Below are positions 26,424 through 34,600 of a DNA stretch of 64,000 nucleotides, one piece after another. The stretch covers positions 1 through 64,000 of the forward strand of contig JAJPIZ010000039.1 in the NCBI GenBank assembly GCA_021324435.1, in the 5' to 3' direction. The stretch comes from Anaerolineae bacterium. GTDB taxonomy: Bacteria > Chloroflexota > Anaerolineae > Anaerolineales > Villigracilaceae. Each line of letters begins with the position of its first letter. Within the stretch, counting starts at the first letter, position 1. The notes below the pieces were generated by a model. It was not told where the DNA came from. It saw only the letters and a program-made list of their open reading frames with translations, and searched no databases. Position numbers and translations under genes: made by a program.

Positions 26424-27497
26424 CTACCTCCTCTTCCCATTCTCTTCTTCCACACGGCCAAAGATCATGCGGCCCGCGGCGGTCTGCAAGACCTTGGTGA
26501 CATGCACGTCCTTGTATTCGCCGATGTAATCCTTGCCGTTCTCCACCACGACCATTGTGCCATCGTCCATGTAGCCGACGCCCTGACCCATCTCCTTGCC
26601 TTCCTGGAAAATATTGATGTTCATGATCTCGCCGGGCAAAACCACCGATTTGACGGCGTTCGCCAACTCGTTGATATTGAGCACGGTCACGCCCTGCAGT
26701 TCGGCGATGCGGTTCAAGTTGTAATCGTTGGTCAAAACCGGACTCTTGAGTTGCTTGCCGAGCACGATGAGTTTGTCGTCCACTTCGCGCACACCCTCCA
26801 CGTCAATGTCGCTGACGCGCACGAGGATGTTCGGAAGTTTCTGCAATTCAGCCAGCACTTCCATGCCGCGCCGTCCGCGCTGGCGGCGCAGACCGTCTGG
26901 CGAGTCTGCGATGTATTGCAGTTCGTTCAACACAAAGCGCGGAATGAGGAGGGTGCCGGGCAGGAAGCCAGTCTTGGCAATGTCGGCCACACGTCCATCA
27001 ATGATGACGCTGGTGTCGAGTAAGATGGTGCGATTGAGATTCGTCCAAGAACTGCCGGAGCCGCCCTCGCCACTGCGTCCGCTCAGAGTGCTGAACAGAC
27101 TCATGATGTCGCCCTGGCGCATTACAAACAACGACACCCCAAAGTAACTGAACAACAACACGCCGATGAATGGCAAGACATTGCCGAACGGGGCAGGCAG
27201 AAGTGAAAGCGGAAACGCCAACAGCGCCGCGGTGAGGAGTCCCACCACCAGGCCCAGGAGCCCGGCAAATAGAGTTTCCGCCGCTACACGTCCAAGAAGC
27301 GAACGAAGCGCGCGTGCCGGACGGGTTGTAAAGTATGGAGTGAGAATCAGGCCGGTCAGCGCGCCGACCAGTCCGATTGCGAGGATGTAGCGGTAGACTT
27401 CTGAAGGATTATATTTTGAAAGATCGTAGCCCCAGTAACCGCCCGCGATAGCAAGAACGATCATGAAAACAATGCGAAGAATGAATTCTGTGCTCAT
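26424..27497 (-). CDS. PIN/TRAM-domain membrane protein (YacL type)
   Basis: 357 residues. Four N-terminal transmembrane helices (to about 125) are followed by a Gly/Ser linker and a PIN domain starting ILLDTSVIIDGRVADI. It keeps acidic residues (D in LLDTS, D in TNDYNLNR) expected for a metal-dependent ribonuclease. A TRAM domain closes the protein (VKSVVLPGEIMNINIFQEGKE...GKDYIGEYKDVHVTKVLQT). Homologues are membrane-anchored RNases of unclear target. The ATG follows AAAGGAG. It probably leads a unit with cysS. Confidence 0.88.
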   Translation of the reverse strand: MSTEFILRIVFMIVLAIAGGYWGYDLSKYNPSEVYRYILAIGLVGALTGLILTPYFTTRPARALRSLLGRVAAETLFAGLLGLVVGLLTAALLAFPLSLLPAPFGNVLPFIGVLLFSYFGVSLFVMRQGDIMSLFSTLSGRSGEGGSGSSWTNLNRTILLDTSVIIDGRVADIAKTGFLPGTLLIPRFVLNELQYIADSPDGLRRQRGRRGMEVLAELQKLPNILVRVSDIDVEGVREVDDKLIVLGKQLKSPVLTNDYNLNRIAELQGVTVLNINELANAVKSVVLPGEIMNINIFQEGKEMGQGVGYMDDGTMVVVENGKDYIGEYKDVHVTKVLQTAAGRMIFGRVEEENGKRR

Positions 27498-27763
27498 AAT
27501 GATGACTCCTTTGTAAAGTACAAAATAAAGATAATGAACAGGATAATAGCATGGCCATCATCTCACGTCAATTACCCGGAATAGTTACATGGTACTGTGC
27601 GGATTTTGCGAGCCGTCCCCTGGGATGGCTGTAGACAGGCAGAGGCTTCTCTCAGGGAGAAGTATAATCTAAAATCCACGCACAATGAGATCAGACCCTG
27701 TGTTTGAATAGAATTTAAAAAAAGATCGAACAACAATTAGAATTGTATAAAATTTGACACAAA
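27498..27763. other. Intergenic region upstream of moaA
   Basis: About 266 bases between divergent genes. It holds two small hairpins (AGCCGTCCC...GGGATGGCT near 27611-27631 and CTTCTC...GAGAAG near 27646-27662) and an AT-rich stretch with TATAAA at 27746-27751, 12 bases before the moaA ATG, which could be its -10 box. I looked for a molybdenum-cofactor riboswitch and could not recognise one. Confidence 0.4.
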
Positions 27764-28768
27764 ATGACTCTCACCGACACCCTTAACCGCCCCCTGCGAG
27801 ACCTGCGGATTTCCGTCACGGACCGATGTAATTTCCGCTGCGTCTATTGCATGCCTAAGGAAATCTTCGGCCCGGATTACCAATTCCTGCCGCGCGCGGA
27901 AATCCTGACCTTCGAGGAGATCACGCGTCTCGCTCGGATCTTCGCAGGGCATGGCGTTCAAAAGATTCGACTCACCGGCGGCGAGCCGCTCGTGCGCCGC
28001 GATCTGCATCTGCTGGTGGCGATGCTGGCTCAACTCCCGGACCTCGATCTTACCTTGACCACCAACGGCTCGCTCCTCGCCAGGCAAGCGCGCGCCCTCA
28101 AAGATGCAGGCTTGAAGCGCGTGACTGTGAGCCTGGACTCGCTCGACAACAAAATATTCAAAGCCATGAACGATGTGGACTTCCCGGTGGAGAAGGTGCT
28201 CGAAGGAATGGAGGCCGCCGCGCAGGTCGGGCTTGGACCGATCAAAGTCAACATGGTCGTCAAGCGCGGCATGAACGAGTCCAGCATATTGCCGATGGCG
28301 CGCTTCTTCCGCGAGAAAGGCTACATCCTGCGCTTCATCGAATACATGGACGTGGGTCATACCAACGGCTGGCGCATGGATGATGTCGTACCGGCCGCGG
28401 AAATCATCAAAATGATCAATGTTGAAATGCCGCTTGAGCCACTCGATCCAAACTATCGCGGCGAAGTGGCTAGCCGCTGGAAATATAAAGACGGAAGCGG
28501 AGAGATCGGTATCGTTGCATCTGTCACACAACCGTTCTGCCGCGATTGCAACCGCGCCCGCCTTTCCGCCGAGGGCGAACTTTACACTTGCTTGTTTGCA
28601 GTCAGCGGTCAGGATTTGCGCGGTCTGATTCGCGGCGGCGCAAGCGACAAGGAAATCTCGCAGACCATTGAGCGCATTTGGAATCGACGCGCGGATCGTT
28701 ACTCTGAAATACGATCTGAGAATACCGTCTCATTGCCCAAAGTGGAGATGTCTCACATCGGCGGATAA
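27764..28768 (+). CDS. moaA: GTP 3',8-cyclase MoaA
   Basis: 334 residues. The radical-SAM motif is [14 protein letters not shown] (C-x3-C-x2-C) at residues about 19-32. The C-terminal second cluster is in [22 protein letters not shown]. The chain ends in the double Gly (HIGG) that MoaA needs for catalysis. It converts GTP to the cyclic precursor of molybdopterin, the cofactor of MsrP in this window. There is no ribosome-binding site, and the AT-rich -10-like TATAAA is only 12 bases upstream, so the leader is very short. No other moa genes are next to it. Confidence 0.95.
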   Translation: MTLTDTLNRPLRDLRISVTDRCNFRCVYCMPKEIFGPDYQFLPRAEILTFEEITRLARIFAGHGVQKIRLTGGEPLVRRDLHLLVAMLAQLPDLDLTLTTNGSLLARQARALKDAGLKRVTVSLDSLDNKIFKAMNDVDFPVEKVLEGMEAAAQVGLGPIKVNMVVKRGMNESSILPMARFFREKGYILRFIEYMDVGHTNGWRMDDVVPAAEIIKMINVEMPLEPLDPNYRGEVASRWKYKDGSGEIGIVASVTQPFCRDCNRARLSAEGELYTCLFAVSGQDLRGLIRGGASDKEISQTIERIWNRRADRYSEIRSENTVSLPKVEMSHIGG

Positions 28769-28832
28769 TTGGACGATGTACCATAGACCATCGTCACTGT
28801 CCATCGTCCATTGTCCATTGTCTATCGTCCAA
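28769..28832. repeat. GGACGATGG-type micro-repeat cluster
   Basis: TTGGACGAT at the left end pairs with ATCGTCCAA at the right; between them CCATCGTC and CCATTGTC are repeated. It fills the moaA-HAD gap and ends right at the next ribosome-binding site. Confidence 0.65.
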
Positions 28833-28845
28833 TATGGAGGTCCTT

Positions 28846-29571
28846 TTGCTTTCACCCAACGGCATCCAAGCCGTCTTCTTTGATCTCGATGGAACGCTTC
28901 GTCATAACCTCCCCTCCGGTGGGGAGGTTTTTGCGAATTACGCCGCGCAACTCGGACTTCACATCCGCGATGAGGATCGTTTGCGCGCCGCGCGCTGGGA
29001 ACATTTCTACTGGGCCAGTTCGATTGATTTGAAAGAAGACCTCGAAAAATATCGCGAAGAGAACGGAGGGTTTTGGCGTAATTACAGCCATCGTCAACTG
29101 GTCGCGCTGGGCGCGTCTGCTCCACAAGCCCAGCAACTCGCCTCGAATGTCTCGGCATACATGGAAGAATCCTATCAGCCTCAAAGTATTGTGCCGGACG
29201 ATGTTCGACGCCTATTGCCTGCCCTGCAAAACGCGGGTTATAAACTGGCCGTGATCTCCAATCGCGACAAACCGTATCAACAGGAAATCGAAACGCTTGG
29301 CCTCGCGCCTTATTTTGCTTTCTCGCTGGCAGGCGGCGAAATCAATTCGTTCAAGCCCGAACCGGAGATCTTCATCCATGCATGTGAACGCGCGGAGGTA
29401 ACGCCCTCACAGGCCGTTTACGTGGGCGACAATTACTTTGCCGACGTGGCCGGCTCGCGTCGCGCGGGACTTCAACCGGTGCTCTACGACCCGCGCGGAA
29501 TCTTCCCCGAGGCAGACTGCCCGGTGATTGCCTCATTCGATCAGTTGCTTTCGTTCCTCGAAACCTTATAA
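28846..29571 (+). CDS. HAD-superfamily hydrolase
   Basis: 241 residues from a TTG at 28846, which has GGAGG five bases upstream; the ATG at 28834 would place that GGAGG inside the gene and has no site of its own, so TTG is preferred. Motif I is FFDLDGTLRH, motif II VISNRDKP, motif III the Lys in NSFKPEPEIF, and motif IV is YVGDNYFADVAGSRRAG. It is a phosphatase of the phosphoglycolate phosphatase/pyrimidine nucleotidase kind, substrate unknown. A near-palindrome (28907-28930) encodes the cap-start segment NLPSGGEVF. Confidence 0.85.
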   Translation: MLSPNGIQAVFFDLDGTLRHNLPSGGEVFANYAAQLGLHIRDEDRLRAARWEHFYWASSIDLKEDLEKYREENGGFWRNYSHRQLVALGASAPQAQQLASNVSAYMEESYQPQSIVPDDVRRLLPALQNAGYKLAVISNRDKPYQQEIETLGLAPYFAFSLAGGEINSFKPEPEIFIHACERAEVTPSQAVYVGDNYFADVAGSRRAGLQPVLYDPRGIFPEADCPVIASFDQLLSFLETL

Positions 29572-29624
29572 TGATATGCAAGGCGCAGCGTTGCTCCGTC
29601 CCCAAAAATCGAAAGGAATAACCC

Positions 29625-30974
29625 ATGGCCTGGGAAAGAAAAATCACGCGCACTGTGCGCATTCGCAATGACCAAATGATCGGGCAATTAGCGCGCCTGT
29701 TGGCGGCGATCTCCGAGGCGGGCGGCACCGTGGGCGATATTGAATTATTGACCGAAACCTCCCGCTCCGTCGTGCGCGATCTCACCATTTACGCCGAAGA
29801 TTCGGACCACATTGAGAAAGTCATCAAAGCCATCGAGGACAATCCCGGCACGAAGATTCTGCAAGTGCGCGACGAGGTGCTGGAATTGCATCAAAAAGGA
29901 AAGATCGCCATCCGCTCGCGCTTCCCGGTCGATTCGATGACCACCCTGCGCCGCGTCTACACGCCCGGCGTGGCAGAAGTATGTTTGAAAATCGCCAAAG
30001 ACCCATCGCTGGCCCGGCTTTATACCAGCACAAGTCACATGATCGCGATTGTCACGGATGGCACCGCGGTGCTCGGCCTCGGCGACATCGGTCCATTGGC
30101 CGGGATGCCCGTGATGGAAGGCAAAGCCATGCTGATGGAATCGCTGGTCGGGCTTTCAGGCGTGCCAATTTTGTTGAACACAAAAGACCCCGATGAAATT
30201 ATCGCGGCAGTGGCGGCCATCTCACCAACCTTTGCGGCCATCCAACTCGAAGATATTTCCGCGCCGCGTTGTTTCGAGATCGAGGAACGTTTGCAGAAGA
30301 TGCTCGACATCCCGGTCATGCACGACGACCAGCATGGCACAGCGGTCGTGTCCACCGCCGCGTTGACGAACGCCTGTCGCCAAACCAACACAGACATCAA
30401 AAAGGCAGTCATCGGTCAGATTGGGTTGGGCGCGGCAGGTTATGCCATCGCGAAGATGTTGATGAAACTTACCGGCAATCCGGTTCTCGGCGCGGACCTG
30501 TCAGCGGAGGCCGTTAAACATCTCGAAGCCGCGGGCGGCAAAGGGTCCAGCCTGAACGAGATCATGTCAACATGCGATATTGTGATCGCAACAACCGGCG
30601 CACCCGGTCTCATCAGATCAGAGATGATCCGCAAAGGCCAGATCATTCTGGCATTGTCGAATCCGAATCCTGAAATTGATCCTGATCTGGCGCTGGAACG
30701 CGGTGCGGCCTTCGCGGCAGATGGAAAGATGGTCAACAATGTGTTGGGCTTTCCTGGAATTTTTCGCGGCGCGGTAGATGCAAACGCGCCGCGCATTACA
30801 CACGAGATGCTGGTGGCCGCCGCGCAAACCATTGCTGACATGACTCCCGCGGGCGAACTTGTGCCAAGCCCGCTCGACAAAGAAGTTCATCGTGCGGTAG
30901 CGCGTGCCGTGGCGATGACCGCCATGGAACAGGGCATTGCCCGCGCGGAGTATGTGCCGTACGCAGAAGAATAG
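29625..30974 (+). CDS. NAD(P)-dependent malic enzyme with N-terminal ACT domain
   Basis: 449 residues. Residues 1-80 form an ACT-type regulatory domain (ITRTVRIRNDQMIGQLARLL, ...IEKVIKAIEDNPGTKILQV). The malic enzyme core follows: VYTPGVAEVCLKI with the catalytic Tyr, LGLGDIGPLAGMPVMEGKA, VMHDDQHGTAVV (metal ligands) and the Rossmann GLGAAGYAIAKML. It decarboxylates malate to pyruvate, linking the TCA cycle to C3 metabolism. The ACT domain suggests control by a small ligand, perhaps an amino acid. The ATG follows GAAAGGAA. Confidence 0.92.
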   Translation: MAWERKITRTVRIRNDQMIGQLARLLAAISEAGGTVGDIELLTETSRSVVRDLTIYAEDSDHIEKVIKAIEDNPGTKILQVRDEVLELHQKGKIAIRSRFPVDSMTTLRRVYTPGVAEVCLKIAKDPSLARLYTSTSHMIAIVTDGTAVLGLGDIGPLAGMPVMEGKAMLMESLVGLSGVPILLNTKDPDEIIAAVAAISPTFAAIQLEDISAPRCFEIEERLQKMLDIPVMHDDQHGTAVVSTAALTNACRQTNTDIKKAVIGQIGLGAAGYAIAKMLMKLTGNPVLGADLSAEAVKHLEAAGGKGSSLNEIMSTCDIVIATTGAPGLIRSEMIRKGQIILALSNPNPEIDPDLALERGAAFAADGKMVNNVLGFPGIFRGAVDANAPRITHEMLVAAAQTIADMTPAGELVPSPLDKEVHRAVARAVAMTAMEQGIARAEYVPYAEE

Positions 30975-31032
30975 ATGATGGACGATGGACGATAGACCGT
31001 GGACGATAATGGTTCATCGTCCACGGTCTGCG
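30975..31032. repeat. GGACGATGG-type inverted repeat
   Basis: GACCGTGGACGAT pairs with ATCGTCCACGGTC around AATGGTTC. It sits between convergent genes and may help end transcription from both sides, although T-runs are weak. Confidence 0.65.
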
Positions 31033-31034
31033 GT

Positions 31035-32270
31035 TTAATTGTGTCCGTTTTTCGCGAGCGCTTCTTTGAGCGTTGCCCCCAAGCGCGTGATCCCCTCCCG
31101 GATGATCTCCGGTTTGGAATAAGAGAAGTTGATACGCATGGTATTCTGGCCTCCACCGCAGGCATGGAAAGGTGCGCCGGGCACGAAGGCCACTTTGCGT
31201 TCGATGGCGACCTTTAGCACTTCGGCCGCGTCCATGTGTTCGGGCAGGATGCCCCACAGGAACATACCGCCCTGCGGCCGCGTCCAGCGTACCTCGGGCG
31301 GGAACATCTCGTCCATCATTTCGAGCATTACATCGCGGCGTTCTTTGTATGTTGCGCGAATCACCTTGACATGTTCATCCAGAAAGCCGCCCTTGCCAAC
31401 CGCATACGCAACATATTGGTTGAAGGAAGCAGTGTGCAAGTCCGCGGCTTGTTTGCTCATCACCAGTTTGTGAATCACTTGTTCCGGCGCGATGACCCAT
31501 GCGAGGCGCAAACCGGGCGCAAGTAACTTGGAAAACGTGCTGAGATAAATGACATTGCCGGTGTAGGCTCCGCCATTCTTGCCGCGCATTTCACCATCCA
31601 GCGCAACCAGCGAGGGAATATGTTCGCCTTCGTAGCGCAGTTGACCATATGGATCATCTTCGATGATCGGGACGCCGTATTTGTCCGCCAGTTCGATCAA
31701 CTTTTTGCGTCGTTCGAGGCTGAGAGTCACACCGCTCGGATTCTGAAAGTTAGGGAGGACGTAAATGAACTTCGGTCCAATGCGGAGTGCCGCTTCCAGT
31801 TCCTCGACCACCATCCCATTCTCGTCCATGCGGACGGGGACGTATTGCGCGCCGTACGCATTCCATGCCTGCAACGCTCCAAGATAAGTCGGCGATTCGA
31901 CCACGATGTAGTCGCCGCGATTGATGAACAACCGCCCGACAAAATCAAGCGCTTGCTGTGAACCCGATGTGATTAGAATGTTCTCAGGCGAGACCTCCAC
32001 CATGTAGCGCGAGGTATGACGCGCGATCATCTCGCGCAGAGGCCGATAGCCTTCGGTGGTGCTGTACTGCAACGCCTGCGCGCCCTGCTCCTTGAGCACA
32101 ACATTGCAGGCTTCTTGAAATTCCTTAAGGGGAAATACTTCAGGCGCGGGCAACCCTCCCGCGAATGAAATAATATCGGGCTGTTCAGTCAATTTGAGCA
32201 ATTCACGGATGACCGAACTCCCCATTTTTTGCGTACGATGGGCGTAACGATATTCCCAGGGTGTCTGCAT
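31035..32270 (-). CDS. PLP-dependent aminotransferase, class I/II (LysN/2-aminoadipate type)
   Basis: 411 residues, fold type I. Conserved features: ISFAGGLPAPEVFP near the start, LQYSTTEGYRPLREMIA, ILITSGSQQALDFVGR, the aspartate in PIIEDDPYGQLRYEG, and the PLP lysine in YLSTFSKLLAPGLRLAW. The C-terminal Arg in NTMRINFSYS binds the substrate carboxylate. Members transaminate 2-aminoadipate, aromatic or branched amino acids; specificity is unresolved. The ATG follows AAGGAGAGTGA. Its leader contains two stacked hairpins (32305-32357) after the terminator of the TetR gene. Confidence 0.9.
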   Translation of the reverse strand: MQTPWEYRYAHRTQKMGSSVIRELLKLTEQPDIISFAGGLPAPEVFPLKEFQEACNVVLKEQGAQALQYSTTEGYRPLREMIARHTSRYMVEVSPENILITSGSQQALDFVGRLFINRGDYIVVESPTYLGALQAWNAYGAQYVPVRMDENGMVVEELEAALRIGPKFIYVLPNFQNPSGVTLSLERRKKLIELADKYGVPIIEDDPYGQLRYEGEHIPSLVALDGEMRGKNGGAYTGNVIYLSTFSKLLAPGLRLAWVIAPEQVIHKLVMSKQAADLHTASFNQYVAYAVGKGGFLDEHVKVIRATYKERRDVMLEMMDEMFPPEVRWTRPQGGMFLWGILPEHMDAAEVLKVAIERKVAFVPGAPFHACGGGQNTMRINFSYSKPEIIREGITRLGATLKEALAKNGHN

Positions 32271-32304
32271 TCACTCTCCTTAACAAGCACGAATTACTTA
32301 TCTC

Positions 32305-32357
32305 TTCCGTCCTTATGGGACGGAAGTGTGCAGTGGCGGCATGACGCCGCACTGCAC
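32305..32357. repeat. Two stacked hairpins in the aminotransferase leader
   Basis: TTCCGTCC-TTAT-GGACGGAA is followed by GTGCAGTGGCGGC-AT-GACGCCGCACTGCAC. Both lie between the TetR terminator and the aminotransferase ribosome-binding site. They resemble other micro-repeats here but could also fold in the aminotransferase leader. Confidence 0.6.
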
Positions 32358-32358
32358 A

Positions 32359-32396
32359 AAAAGGCCTGACAGGTACGTTGCGACCCGTCAGGCCTT
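32359..32396 (-). terminator. Intrinsic terminator of the TetR gene
   Basis: On the minus strand AAGGCCTGAC / GTCAGGCCTT pair around GGGTCGCAACGTACCT and are followed by TTTTTG. Confidence 0.75.
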
Positions 32397-32545
32397 CCTG
32401 ACTTGTGAGGCATAAGCATGCCCATGAAAAACAGAGCCAGAACCGAGATCATGGCGCTTTTATCTTACATGCTTTGCCCTGTCTGTGCAACCGACAAATG
32501 GCCTACAAATTTTGTGCCGGTTGTCAGGTTTCATTATGCCCACTC
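32397..32545. other. Non-coding tail of the TetR gene
   Basis: About 150 bases with a weak CAACCG/CGGTTG hairpin. Short reading frames exist on both strands but none has a ribosome-binding site or recognisable product. I see no supported gene. Confidence 0.4.
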
Positions 32546-33130
32546 TCAGGCAGGTTGGGCGAACTGTTCCAAATTGACGGCTACGAGCGGCAAAGCTTCA
32601 TTCACAAATTCATGCAGGACAGGGCGCTTTTTCGCGTGGCTGTACTGTGAAGCCAGGCCATAGATGGCCCAGGTTGCGACGGTAGCGGGAATTTCTGTGG
32701 GAAGGCTGGCCTTGGTCTCCTCCAGCCAATGGGTCAGGAGGTCGAAGATTTGGTTCTTGATCTGCGTTTCGACCAGCGATTCGAATTGTTGATGCGGCTG
32801 GGCGCAGTCGCTATGCAGGCCGGCAAGGAATTCGCATACAGCGAGGATCAAATTGCGCAGATTCTCGTGAGTGTAATGACACACATCTCGCATGCGCTTG
32901 TCAATTTCCTGTGTGAACATCTGGCTGATCCACTGATTCAACAGATCGTATTTGTCTTCGAAGTGGGAGTAGAAGGTGGCGCGATTGATCTGTGCCTTGC
33001 CAGTCACATCCTGCACAGAAATGCTCTCAAAATTCCTCTCAGCGAGTAAATCTTCAAAGGATTTCAGGATCAGGTTCCGGGTCCGTTTGACGCGGGGGTC
33101 AAGTTTTTCTTCTTTCAAGTTGGGCAACAT
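32546..33130 (-). CDS. TetR-family transcriptional regulator
   Basis: 194 residues. The N-terminal helix-turn-helix (residues about 12-60) reads LILKSFEDLLAERNFESISVQ, then INRATFYSHFEDKYDLL, the TetR recognition-helix pattern. The C-terminal ligand domain resembles TetR_C regulators of the YcdC/DhaS-like sort. It is divergent from a reductase/LUD/VOC operon with a 138-base gap that holds a large inverted repeat (33142-33194), the likely operator. It probably represses that operon and itself. Confidence 0.88.
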   Translation of the reverse strand: MLPNLKEEKLDPRVKRTRNLILKSFEDLLAERNFESISVQDVTGKAQINRATFYSHFEDKYDLLNQWISQMFTQEIDKRMRDVCHYTHENLRNLILAVCEFLAGLHSDCAQPHQQFESLVETQIKNQIFDLLTHWLEETKASLPTEIPATVATWAIYGLASQYSHAKKRPVLHEFVNEALPLVAVNLEQFAQPA

Positions 33131-33141
33131 TCTTGCTCCAG

Positions 33142-33194
33142 TGTTGCTTAGTCAACAAAATCGCGGTTTTGGCGGTTGACTTTCCTAAGCAACA
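33142..33194. promoter_or_regulatory. Probable TetR operator and divergent promoter
   Basis: TGTTGCTTA and TAAGCAACA form the outer arms, with GTCAAC and GTTGAC as inner arms, about 35 bases apart. TTGACT (33176-33181) could be the -35 and TATTTT (33199-33204) the -10 of the rightward operon with a 17-base spacer, so a bound regulator would block the polymerase. A related TGTTGTTTA lies at about 33214-33222. Confidence 0.6.
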
Positions 33195-33268
33195 ATAGTA
33201 TTTTAGACGACATCTGTTGTTTAGAATACAGCCGTATATTAGCATACTCAACAAGGAGAGTCAAGAAC

Positions 33269-33913
33269 ATGAATGTCACGATTATTGGCACCGGCAATAT
33301 GGCCCGTGGGATCGCCACCAGACTGCTGGCCGGCGGAAACAAGGTGACCCTAGTCGGCAGAAATCCTGAGAAGGCTGGCGAGCTGGCGGTTGCGTTGCGA
33401 AAAAACGGAAAAAGCGATGGAACTGTCAATACAGCGGCGTATGGCTCGGCAATCCACGATGAGGTGGTTGTGCTGGCCGTCCCCTTTCCAGCCGATGCCT
33501 CCATCGTTAAAGAATATGGCGATAAATTGAGCGGAAAGATTCTGGTGGATATTGCGACGCCCTTCAACGCCACATACGATGACCTATCCACTCCGCCAGA
33601 CACATCCGCCGCGGAAGAGACCGCCAAGGCCGCTCCGGCGGGAGCGAAAGTTGTCAAAGCGTTCACAACGAATCTGTCGCGGACACTGGAGGCGGGACAG
33701 GTCGCTGGTCATCCATTGGATGTGTTCGTAGCAGGTGATGACGCACAGGCGAAATCCGAAGTGTCCGATTTAATCAAAGCTGGAGGATTGCGCCCGTTGG
33801 ATGTCGGTCCGCTCCGACACGCCCGACAATTGGAAGGCCTCCATTTGCTCAATGCCGGAGTGCAGTCCCAACTCGATACGCCTTGGATGAATGCGATTAA
33901 ATTCTTGAGTTAA
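33269..33913 (+). CDS. NADPH-dependent F420 reductase-like oxidoreductase
   Basis: 214 residues from the ATG at 33269 (AAGGAG upstream). The N-terminal Rossmann motif is VTIIGTGNMARGIATRLLAG, followed by VTLVGRNPEKA (NADP-type Arg) and VVVLAVPFPA. The NPD/F420 family C-terminus has VVKAFTTNLSRTL and PLDVGPLRHARQLEGL. Members move hydride between NADP and F420 or reduce other substrates; F420 use is not proven here. It is the first gene of an operon with the LUD and VOC genes. Confidence 0.85.
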   Translation: MNVTIIGTGNMARGIATRLLAGGNKVTLVGRNPEKAGELAVALRKNGKSDGTVNTAAYGSAIHDEVVVLAVPFPADASIVKEYGDKLSGKILVDIATPFNATYDDLSTPPDTSAAEETAKAAPAGAKVVKAFTTNLSRTLEAGQVAGHPLDVFVAGDDAQAKSEVSDLIKAGGLRPLDVGPLRHARQLEGLHLLNAGVQSQLDTPWMNAIKFLS

Positions 33914-33932
33914 ATTAGAAAGGTAAGGTTCC

Positions 33933-34574
33933 ATGTTAATTACGAATACAACCCTGACTCCCAAAAAGGAATTCACCAAACCTGCCAGTGAGGAACAAAT
34001 TCAGCGAACCGCAAAAGCTCTCGAAGCAAACGGGATTCACACACTGATTGCCCAAAACAGTGAAGAGGCCAGGCGCCTGTTTTTTGAACTGGTCCCGGAG
34101 GGATCGGAAATTTTCCTCGGCGCCTCCGTCACACTTGAAAAGTTAGGGATCAAGGATGAGATTGATAAATCTGGAAAATATGATGCTCTGCGCCCAAAGA
34201 TGTTTGCCATGGATCGCGCCACTCAAGGCCGGGAGATCCGCAAACTGGGCAGCGCGCCGGACTTCGCCGCGGGAAGTGTCCACGCGGTGACCGAGGACGG
34301 CCACGTGCTGATCGCATCCAACACCGGCAGTCAGCTTGGGCCGTACGCTTCGGGCGCAGGCAAAGTCATCTGGGTTGTGGGCGCACAGAAACTCGTCAAG
34401 GATTTGAACGAGGGCCTGCGTCGTATCCAGGAATATGTCGTGCCGCTCGAAGAGGAGCACATGCAACAACTCTATAACGCGCACACCGGAATGAACAAAG
34501 TGTTGATCTTCAATCGCGAAATCCGCCCGAATCGTGTTACCATGATTATCGTCAAGGAAGCGCTCGGCTTCTAA
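33933..34574 (+). CDS. LUD-domain protein (LutC/YkgG-like)
   Basis: 213 residues covering the LUD (DUF162) domain: IQRTAKALEANGIHTLIAQN, IFLGASVTLEKLGIKDEID, the ASNTGSQLGPYASG phosphate-type loop, and VVGAQKLVKDLNEGLRRIQEY near the end. LUD proteins join lactate-utilisation and other oxidoreductase complexes, but stand-alone members exist. It sits 19 bases after the reductase gene and 26 before the VOC dioxygenase. The operon looks like a TetR-controlled stress or aromatic-compound response, inferred from gene content. Confidence 0.85.
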   Translation: MLITNTTLTPKKEFTKPASEEQIQRTAKALEANGIHTLIAQNSEEARRLFFELVPEGSEIFLGASVTLEKLGIKDEIDKSGKYDALRPKMFAMDRATQGREIRKLGSAPDFAAGSVHAVTEDGHVLIASNTGSQLGPYASGAGKVIWVVGAQKLVKDLNEGLRRIQEYVVPLEEEHMQQLYNAHTGMNKVLIFNREIRPNRVTMIIVKEALGF

Positions 34575-34600
34575 CTCATATTGGTAGATAAGGAATAAAA

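Noticed and set aside
27498-27763. Molybdenum-cofactor riboswitch before moaA
   Set aside because: Only two small unrelated hairpins are present; the class consensus could not be matched.
32418-32663. Small plus-strand gene antisense to the TetR 3' end
   Set aside because: No ribosome-binding site, overlaps the TetR gene and the peptide resembles nothing known.
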